DNA of 14,485 nt. Origin: Pinguiococcus pyrenoidosus (taxonomy: Eukaryota; Sar; Pinguiophyceae; Pinguiochrysidales; Pinguiochrysidaceae). Each line of letters starts with the position of its first letter. The first letter of the stretch is position 1. Positions 8,525-14,485 of this stretch are shown here, piece after piece. The stretch lies in NCBI GenBank assembly GCA_019677205.1, contig JAAMXY010000199.1, positions 1 through 14,485 on the forward strand, read 5' to 3'. The notes beneath the pieces are model-generated. The model made no database searches. It saw only the letters and a list, made by a program, of their open reading frames with translations, and had not been told where the DNA came from. Both the position numbers and the translations under genes were made by a program.

Positions 8525-8786
8525 CGGCGGAAGGCGGAGGAAAGCTGCAAGAGCCGCAGACAGGGAAGGGGTTTTCAGAGTGACAAGTCGACATCAGCAG
8601 AACTTGGGAGACTCCGCCGTTTCGTAGCATCAGCGCCACTCCCTCTACCTCATAGTACTTCCAAGGGAGTCGGATGATAAGGTTGTGGCGAAGTGTGAGA
8701 ATCTGTGGCGTCGAGGGGGACTCATCAACGTGTTTCTACCGTTTAGTTGGCCTGTCGGGGGGGGCATTCGAGCGGAAGCCGGGCAG

Positions 8787-11700
8787 ATGGAGCAGCTCCC
8801 CAGCTCACCGAGTAGCGCGGCGCCTCCTTTGCCACCACGGCGATTCAAGAACCCCCCACCCTTGCCGCCGAAGCCGTGGGAAACGGGCCGCGAGAGCTTT
8901 CAAGCGCCCAAGAAGCCGCCGCCAAAGCCACCGCGGAAACACGTCGGCACGGGGCACGGACATGTCGAAATTCATACCAAGACGGAGGCAGAGGATAAGA
9001 CGCCCTTCGCATACGACGAAAGTGGAGGGGGGCAAGTGGGCGAGCGACCACCGCCTCCGCCGCGACCAGAGGAGACTGTGGACGAGGCAGCTGTGGAAAG
9101 CTTGGACGGAAGTGGGGAGGTAGACAGCAACAACAGCAACAACAGCAACAACAGCAACAACAGCAACAACAGCAACAACAGCAACAACAGCAATAGCAAC
9201 AATACCAACAATAGCCAATCGGGACCATCGACGCCACAGCACAAGGTGAAATTTGAGTTTCAAGACTCTGCCGATAGCGCGGACAGCTTCGCCGAGAGAG
9301 AAACGTCACCTCCGAAGCCGCCCAAAGAGGTACCGGAGAGGCTCGGGGGCATGCATGTCGCGGGCAAGCCCGCTCCCCCACCGCCCAAACGCGCCGGATT
9401 CTACCCCGCGACGACACCGAATCCCCCGCCGCCCCTCCCCGCAAGGACGTACAAGCACAAGCAGAAGTCGAGCAGCATGGAAGTGAGCTCCAGCTCCGTC
9501 AGCTCGGAATCCTTGGAGGCCATCTACCAAGGGAACAACGGCGCGGTGATGGCGCGGGCGACGGAAAGTGGCGGAGCGCAGCCGATCCGGCGGCAGAATA
9601 CCCCGCCCGAGCGCCACACGCATTTCCAGGAAGAGATGATCTACCAGGACAACGTCTTTGCGCGCTTCCGGCAACAAGCCCTGCCGCCGAAGAAGAGGCC
9701 GCCTGCGGCGCCGCCGGGGGAAGGACACTTGCGCTCCGCCTCAGTATACCAGGACTACTCGCACGACGACCTCCGGTACGCTTCAGGCAGGGGCGTTCTG
9801 TTTCTGGCCGCATGTCAATCCACCGCTTGGGACAACAGTCCAGTAACCTGCCTTTTCGGACAATCAAAAACAGGGAGACCACGGACGGCAAGGGGATCTT
9901 CCCATCCTTCTTGGCCGAAGTGCGGCGGAGGAACACGATCGTGGGCGGCAGCGCGGCGTCCCCGTCACCCTCCCCACGGCCCACATTCTACGAAAAGGCG
10001 CATCTCGGGTCGCTGGGGGCGTTCACGGACGTCATGGGCCTGGCAACCAAGAAACCCGCGGACAACCACCTTGCGGGGCTGGAAGACTCGCCGCGGGCAT
10101 TCCTGGACGACTCGGTGCTCTTCCACGTGAAGCAGAAGAAGACCGGAGGCACCTTTCGCATCCGCCTCGTGCTTGAGCTGCGACTGCGGAAGCTGACCAT
10201 TCTTGGCCAGACCAACAACGGGAACCCCACGCGGAAGACGTTCGACCTGTCGGCCATTACGGGCGTCGAGGTGCGAGGCCCTCGGAACGTGCTGGGCGTC
10301 AGCATGCGCGAGACCATGCGCGCGGGCATGTCGAAGGAGCGGACCTTCGAGTTCGGCACCGCCGAGGACGCGAAGAGCTTCCGGGACCATGTGGGCGTCG
10401 CGCAGGAGTCCGGGGAAGCCTTCTTGGAGATCTTTGACAAGATCGACAGAATGGGAAGCGGCCAGATCTACCCGGCCGCGCTCCTCCGCGCTGCGCAGTC
10501 CGTGGACATGGACGTCTCGGACGAGGAGTTCGCGGCCATGCTGGACGTGGCCGACATGAACACGCAGAAGGGGATAAACTACGTGGAGTTCTTCAAGCTG
10601 TTCATGCGGACACCGGTCTTCGACGTGCATCAGTGCGTCACGGAGTGGCTCAACAAGGCGCTCCAGTTCGAGCCGCTGGCGATCTATGATGACGCTGGCG
10701 GCTCTTCTCCGAGCCACGGCAGGGATGGCGAGGATCACGCACCGCTCTTGATCCCGGGCGAGGCGCTGTACAACAAGCAGAGCAACGTGCGCATGACCTT
10801 CAAGGCCAAGCGGCCGCTGGCGCCAGTGATGGGCACCTTCTTCGTGACCAACGCCAGGCTTGTGTTCTACAGTTACAAGAAGAGGAGGGATTCGCACGCG
10901 CGGCATACGAGGCACGACATCCCCGACTTCTTCCGCGAGATCACCATCCCGCTGGCCGTCCTCGCGCGGGTAGAGCCCGTCGGGAACAAGCTCGTCTTGA
11001 GCTGCAAGGACCTCCGAACGGTGGTGCTGCAGTTCGAGAGCAGCGACATGATGGTGGAGGGCCTCACCAAGTTCATTGAGAACCTCTTCACCTCGGGGCC
11101 GGCGTCCCTGTTCTGCTTCTCGTACGAGTACGACTTCGAGTTTGACGGGTGGACGCTGTTCGACCCCGAGAAGGAGTACCGGCGCCTGGGCTTGCTCGAC
11201 AGCGGACTGTGGCGCCTCTACTCCGACGGATACAACCTGGTGCCGACGTATCCGAAATGGTTCGTCGTCCCCAACTCGATGCGAAACGCGGAGATCGCGT
11301 TCGCCGCAAGCCATCGCTCCCGCAAGCGCATGCCGGCCGCGGTGTATCGCAACGCGAAGACCGGGGCGATCATGGCCAGGTCCTCGCAGCCAATGAGCGG
11401 CGTCGCGCGACATCGCTGCGTGGAGGATGAGAAGCTGCTGGACATCATCAGACTGAAGGGCGAGACCTTCAAGCTCGAGGACCCGCACAACCCGGACGAG
11501 CTGTACGTGGTGGATTGCCGTGGGAAGCTGGCGGCCGTGGCGAACATGGTGGCAAAGGGGAAAGGGTTCGAGAACGTGTCGAACTACACCAACCTCGCGA
11601 TGCATTTCTGCGACATCGCCAACATACACACGATGCGCGAAAGCCTGAAGACGCTGGGAGAGGCGGTGTCCCCCGGCTCCGCGAGCGACAAGGACTTCCA

Positions 11701-12514
11701 CGCGCAGCTCGATGCGTCCGGCTGGCTGCATCACGTGTCGTTGGTGATCTCGGGAGCGGTCTTCATTGCAGAGAAGCTGCAGCTGGAGGGCACCAGCTGC
11801 CTTGTGCACTGCTCGGACGGCTGGGATCGCACCTCGCAGCTCACCAGCGTGACGGAGATCTTGCTGGATCCGTACTACCGCACGATGGAGGGCTTCGCCG
11901 TGCTCACCGAGAAGGAGTGGTGCGGCTTTGGGCACAAGTTCCAGGACCGCTGCGGCCACGGCGAAGGCGCCTTTAGCCAGGAGAGGAGCCCGATCTTCGT
12001 GCAGTACTTGGACTGCGTCTTCCAGCTCACGCAGCAGTTCCCGACGGCCTTTGAGTTCTCGGAAGACATGCTGGTCTTCGTCGCCGATCACCTGATGTCG
12101 GGCTTCTTCGGCACCTTCCTGGGGAACAGCGAGCGTGAGCGGTATCTGGTGCTGGCGTGCGAGCAGCGCACCCCCAGCATCTGGAGCTACATCATGGGCC
12201 GCGGGAACTACTTCAAGAACAGCAACTATCGCTGCTACAGCGGTCCGCTCTGGCCGTGTGCGGGCGTGCGCCACATGCGCCTCTGGTCGCGATACTACTG
12301 TCGCTGGGACCAGGACTCGCACCCGAGGTCGCAGACCAACGTGGAGTGGGTGGACGACTGGGGTGACATCCTCGACGAAGATGATCTGCCGGAGCTGCCT
12401 TCCAGCGAGCTGAGGCGAGCCATCAGCAACCGAGTGTCGCTTTCCAAGGCGATGATGACGTACTCGGACCCGGACATTCTCCGAATTCACGAGAGCTTCT
12501 CGCAGGACTCGTAG
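8787..12514 (+). CDS. Myotubularin-family phosphoinositide 3-phosphatase with PH-like, EF-hand and GRAM regions, 2 exons (1209 aa)
   Basis: Exons are 8787-9775 and 9874-12514. The intron at 9776-9873 (gtacgc...aaacag) joins CTC CG|G in phase. The ATG at 8787 is the first in a frame that is open back to a TAG near 8625. Order of parts: proline-rich residues 1-110 with SH3-ligand-like PPLPPRR and PPPLPPKP; an Asn/Ser tract at 114-143; more proline-rich and Ser-rich sequence; a PH-like region at about 410-505; a degenerate EF-hand pair at about 505-580; GRAM at about 628-740; and the phosphatase domain at about 742-1150. The CX5R signature HCSDGWDRT is intact (Cys976, Arg982). Flanking family landmarks FCDIANIHTMRESL, YYRTMEGF and GFGHKFQDRCGHG support an active enzyme. 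The family removes the 3-phosphate from PI3P and PI(3,5)P2 on endosomal membranes. Loop one lacks the Asp/Asn at position 3 and Glu at 12. Loop two keeps Asp557, Asn559 and Glu568 but has Lys where Gly is usual. No FYVE domain is seen. Confidence 0.95.
9126..9215 (+). repeat. Coding 9-bp repeat (AGCAACAAC)n, Asn/Ser tract
   Basis: Seven near-perfect units of agcaacaac (9126-9188) are followed by decayed units (agcaat, agcaacaat, accaacaat), encoding Ser-Asn-Asn repeats at residues 114-143 of the phosphatase. The unit length is a multiple of three, so copy-number changes keep the frame. On the opposite strand the same bases give poly-Leu, poly-Val or poly-Cys frames, which are artefacts. Confidence 0.95.
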
Positions 12515-12580
12515 CGGGCGTGGGCCTCGTAGCGGGCGTGGGCCTCGTAGCGGACGTGGGCCTCGTAGCGGACGCAGGGC
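12509..12580 (+). repeat. 18-bp tandem repeat containing the stop codon
   Basis: Four 18-bp units start at 12509, 12527, 12545 and 12563. The first two are identical (tcgtagcgggcgtgggcc). The third has one g-to-a change and the fourth is further diverged at its end. The TAG that ends the phosphatase (12512-12514) is bases 4-6 of unit one. Since 18 is a multiple of three, TAG recurs in the same frame in every unit. Confidence 0.95.
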
Positions 12581-14223
12581 GTGTGCCATGAACCGCAACC
12601 GGGTGCCATCGCGCCTTCCGAGGCGACGGTGACGTTCCTCGGACCCGGGACGTCCTCAGAGCAGAGCCAGCCTCCCCGTTCGCGGGCGAGCTTTTTCGTG
12701 GGACTCGAAGCGCGCTCCCCGTCGCGGAGGCAAGCTCCTGTGCAGATTGCGCCGGAAAGCTGCACAGGCTACCACGTGGAAGATGCCTTAGGCGACCGTG
12801 AAAGACGGAGGCAGGGCTGCCCCCGGAGGCGCCTGCCGCTCACAAGAGGGTTCCAGTTGCGGCAGCAGATCAGGGTAGCCATCTAGTTCAGAGACGATGC
12901 AAGGTTCCTCGGAGATACCAATGGGGAAAGATAGGAAGAGTGCAAGGATCGAAGGTGGCAGCCTAGTGAACACGAGACAGAGACAAGCAAACCAACCAAG
13001 ACCGCGTTCTTGTCTTCGGCTCCAGGATTGACAGCGTTAAGCCGTCATGCCGTCTCCCGATGCTTTGGCAAGTAGGCAGCGCAAGCGGCAGCACCAGCAC
13101 CAGCGCCAACAAGAAGAGCGATAACAACAACAATACAAAGTAAGACACAACATGCAATGAGGAGCACTGTTGCTTTATCCCCTTGGTTGGACAGAGGAAG
13201 ACTTGGTTTTGGCTGATACAATACAGGACGTCTTACTCAGCGATCTATGGAAATTTCACCATATTTGGATATTTGGTGAATCATCGCGGAACTTTGATTG
13301 TATTGTGCCGATGTGCTAGCCTGCTTTGCATGCAGGAGGTTTCTCCTGAATGATCCTTCCCGAAGAGATCCTCAAAAGAGCTGAACTCCGCGTGGAGATG
13401 CTTGGTTCGAGATAATGCCGAGAAGCACCACTCTACATTTTTGATTGGTGCGATGGGCAAATGATTTTCCGAAAGTCAAGACAAAGGGCTTGGAGGTCGA
13501 AACCTTGTTTGCGACCATGCCATTTCAGCTCCCGATGTGTCCGCATAAAGGTGGAATTAGGCTCAAAGCAGTTGATGACATAGCTGATCAGGGAGGAGAA
13601 CTCCACCCAATGAGACCCAAATAGCGGAAGTAAGGACTCCCTTGATAGAATGGATATGACGTAATATCTTGTTTTGATTGGATAACTTTCAAAATATTTC
13701 TAAACTTTTAAAGAATATGATTGGACAAGTTCCCATATTTCCTAAATCTCTGGCCCACCAGATCTGCAGCTTGCGCGCTTTGATCCCAAACAAGGTTTCG
13801 ACCTCCAAGCAAAGGGTGTACTCGTATGGTAATGTACTGGATCATATCTGGTATGATCTCATGATAAAAAATATTCATAGGATTCTGATCTTGGTGTTTG
13901 AAGAGTACCTAGAGTGAATTTTGATGAAGGCTGTCAATCGGATCGAGAGCTCGGCGAAGGATGACGAGAATTCGAGCTAAATTCGGTCTGGACGAATGGG
14001 AAGCAAGGAACTTGACCAAGTCAACCAATGGAATGAACCGAACGATATCTCTCCCAAACCAATTGCAAGACTCTAAATGTAGTTTATAGTGATTAATCTG
14101 ATATGAATGTGGACACCTGAGAATGGAAGTCTTTCTTCGGAACTCCATCCCGCGCATTACCGGCGCTGTGTGCCATTGCTGTGTGCCATTTTTGTTGCGA
14201 CGCGCGCGCCACACAGAAGCACC
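12581..14223. other. 1.6-kb gene-poor region with an AT-richer right part
   Basis: No gene could be supported. From 12581 to about 13150 the DNA is GC-rich like the rest and presumably includes the 3' flank of the phosphatase gene. From about 13150 to 14150 it becomes visibly AT-richer, with no exon-like open frames on the plus strand. It holds small hairpins (13255-13280, 13333-13348, 13840-13858) and a MITE-like element (13489-13809). A minus-strand open segment at 14150-13909 (WFGRDIVRFIPLVDLVKFL and onward) has a protein-like look but no start of its own outside the shadow of the LRR gene. It may be a decayed coding fragment. Confidence 0.5.
13489..13809. mobile_element. MITE-like element: 23-bp perfect terminal inverted repeats with 7-bp target-site duplication
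   Basis: The left end, 13489-13511, begins cttggaggtcgaaacc. Its exact reverse complement closes the element at 13787-13809 (ending ggtttcgacctccaag), with 23 of 23 bases paired. Immediately outside, caaaggg is present at 13482-13488 and again at 13810-13816, abutting both ends, as a target-site duplication would. The 275-bp interior is AT-rich and has no transposase-like frame, so the element would be non-autonomous. A 7-bp duplication does not fit the usual Tc1/mariner (TA), PIF/Harbinger (3 bp) or piggyBac (TTAA) patterns. It is nearer hAT, P or Dada types, but I do not assign a superfamily. The alternative is a hairpin-forming locus with a coincidental flank match. Confidence 0.65.
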
Positions 14224-14485
14224 ATGAGCCACCGCAGCGCACCCACCTGGCCCGCTGAGTATGGAGGAGAGCCTGGGTGGTGGCAAAGAGTGCGAAGCGC
14301 GTACGGGGAGGGTGGAACGACGCTGGACCTCCGCGACAACCGCATTGGAGCCGAAGGCGGCAGAGCCCTCGCGACGCAAGGACTGCCCCACGTCACGCAG
14401 CTCACCAGCCTCGGCCTCCGCCACAACGACATTGGAGACGAAGGCGCGGCGGCCCTGGCGACGCAAGGACTGCCCCACGTCACGC
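14224..14485 (+). CDS. Leucine-rich-repeat protein, 5' part only (cut by window end)
   Basis: The frame starts at ATG 14224 in a strong context (gcaccATG, purine at -3) and stays open for 87 codons to the window edge. A short N-terminus (MSHRSAPTWPAEYGGEPGWW) leads directly into ribonuclease-inhibitor-type repeats: LDLRDNRIGAEGGRALA, then LGLRHNDIGDEGAAALA, both followed by TQGLPHVT. The repeat period is 29 residues (87 bp). Such proteins bind other proteins through a curved solenoid, and large families of them occur in many protists. No signal peptide or other domain is visible in the part present. The gene could have upstream exons, or this could be a repeat-derived fragment. The partner and role are unknown. 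Confidence 0.7.
   Translation, partial: MSHRSAPTWPAEYGGEPGWWQRVRSAYGEGGTTLDLRDNRIGAEGGRALATQGLPHVTQLTSLGLRHNDIGDEGAAALATQGLPHVT
14371..14485 (+). repeat. 87-bp coding repeat of the LRR gene
   Basis: A 28-bp block (gcgacgcaaggactgccc and onward) at 14371-14398 recurs without change at 14458-14485, exactly 87 bp (29 codons) later. The sequence between is more diverged. The identity at synonymous positions suggests recent duplication or conversion. Confidence 0.9.

Larger units (their letters stand above)
7685..8786. other. 1.1-kb intergenic region
   Basis: I see no convincing gene. The left part is the 3' flank of the 5983-7684 gene: a run of nine A at 7700-7708 and three perfect 13-bp units at 7740-7778. 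The centre holds four same-strand CCAAT pentamers (7896-8032). The right part contains a (GA) microsatellite at 8501-8524 and is presumably leader or promoter for the phosphatase gene. A 267-residue frame on the minus strand (8639-7836) is intact, but its composition is uneven (SLSLSLSLF from the GA repeat) and it matches nothing I know. I consider it unlikely to be a gene. Confidence 0.55.

Noticed and set aside
7836-8639. A 267-residue minus-strand frame in the intergenic region
   Set aside because: It has uneven composition, a Ser-Leu run from a GA microsatellite, no recognised motif, and would run through the CCAAT cluster region. Kept only as a remote possibility.
8805-9444. Poly-Leu, poly-Val and poly-Cys proteins on the minus strand
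   Set aside because: They are translations of the AGCAACAAC repeat read backwards.
9965-12598. An 877-residue open frame on the minus strand across the phosphatase exon
   Set aside because: It is antisense to a gene with an intact catalytic motif and consistent domains. Its Arg/His/Leu/Val-rich composition and tandem RGPRPL and LRGPRP runs are what GC-rich codons give when read backwards.
12581-12886. A 101-residue plus-strand frame after the phosphatase gene
   Set aside because: Composition is like untranslated GC-rich DNA, with no motif and no conserved-looking segment.
13678-13917. A 79-residue AT-rich plus-strand frame
   Set aside because: It starts at a non-ATG codon, crosses the inner part and right end of the MITE-like element, and resembles no family.
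1-14485. Search for CRISPR arrays, bacterial operons, tRNA and rRNA genes
   Set aside because: Repeats are contiguous without spacers, the genes have introns, and I saw no cloverleaf or rRNA-like sequence by reading. A covariance-model scan would settle small RNAs.

Overview
This is nuclear DNA from a eukaryote. The evidence is five convincing genes, four of them split by short introns (about 45-190 bp) with GT-AG ends, spread over both strands. No bacterial operon structure, rRNA, tRNA or CRISPR array was seen. Coding DNA is GC-rich. The protein encoded at 5983-7684 starts with a signal peptide ending in an Ala-Phe step followed by an Arg/Ser/Pro-rich stretch, the bipartite plastid-import style of algae with complex red plastids. 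The Pro/Thr/Ser-rich secreted protein with 'CGxCGxCxC' modules fits the same group. A photosynthetic stramenopile, or another alga with a red-derived complex plastid (haptophyte or cryptophyte), is the best guess. The species is not identifiable from this window alone.

Layout. 1-1188: no convincing gene, a few simple repeats. 1189-1494 (-): a possible 101-residue protein with one membrane segment. 1698-4604 (+): an eight-exon gene for a secreted mucin-like protein with a 180-bp minisatellite and two duplicated 58-residue cysteine modules. 4889-5611 (-): a four-exon gene for a 110-residue coiled-coil protein, reconstructed here from splice sites because no single open frame reveals it. 5612-5982: a shared divergent promoter region. 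5983-7684 (+): a two-exon, 517-residue, probably plastid-targeted helical protein of unknown function. 7685-8786: 1.1 kb without a convincing gene, holding a cluster of four evenly spaced CCAAT boxes. 8787-12514 (+): a two-exon, 1209-residue myotubularin-family phosphoinositide 3-phosphatase with a proline-rich N-terminus, an Asn/Ser tract, a PH-like region and a degenerate EF-hand pair before the GRAM and phosphatase domains. 12515-14223: gene-poor and, from about 13150, AT-richer. It contains a 321-bp element with 23-bp perfect terminal inverted repeats and a 7-bp flanking direct repeat, the structure of a MITE. 14224-14485 (+): the start of a leucine-rich-repeat gene that runs off the window.

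The genes do not form a pathway. Shared themes are architectural. One gene pair is head-to-head over a short spacer (a second such pair depends on the doubtful 1189-1494 gene) and one pair is tail-to-tail. Tandem repeats have expanded inside exons, introns and untranslated regions alike, including one array in which each of four units carries an in-frame stop codon. The strongest candidates for something undescribed are the MITE-like element, the PH/EF-hand/GRAM/myotubularin architecture, and the exon-aligned duplication of the cysteine module.
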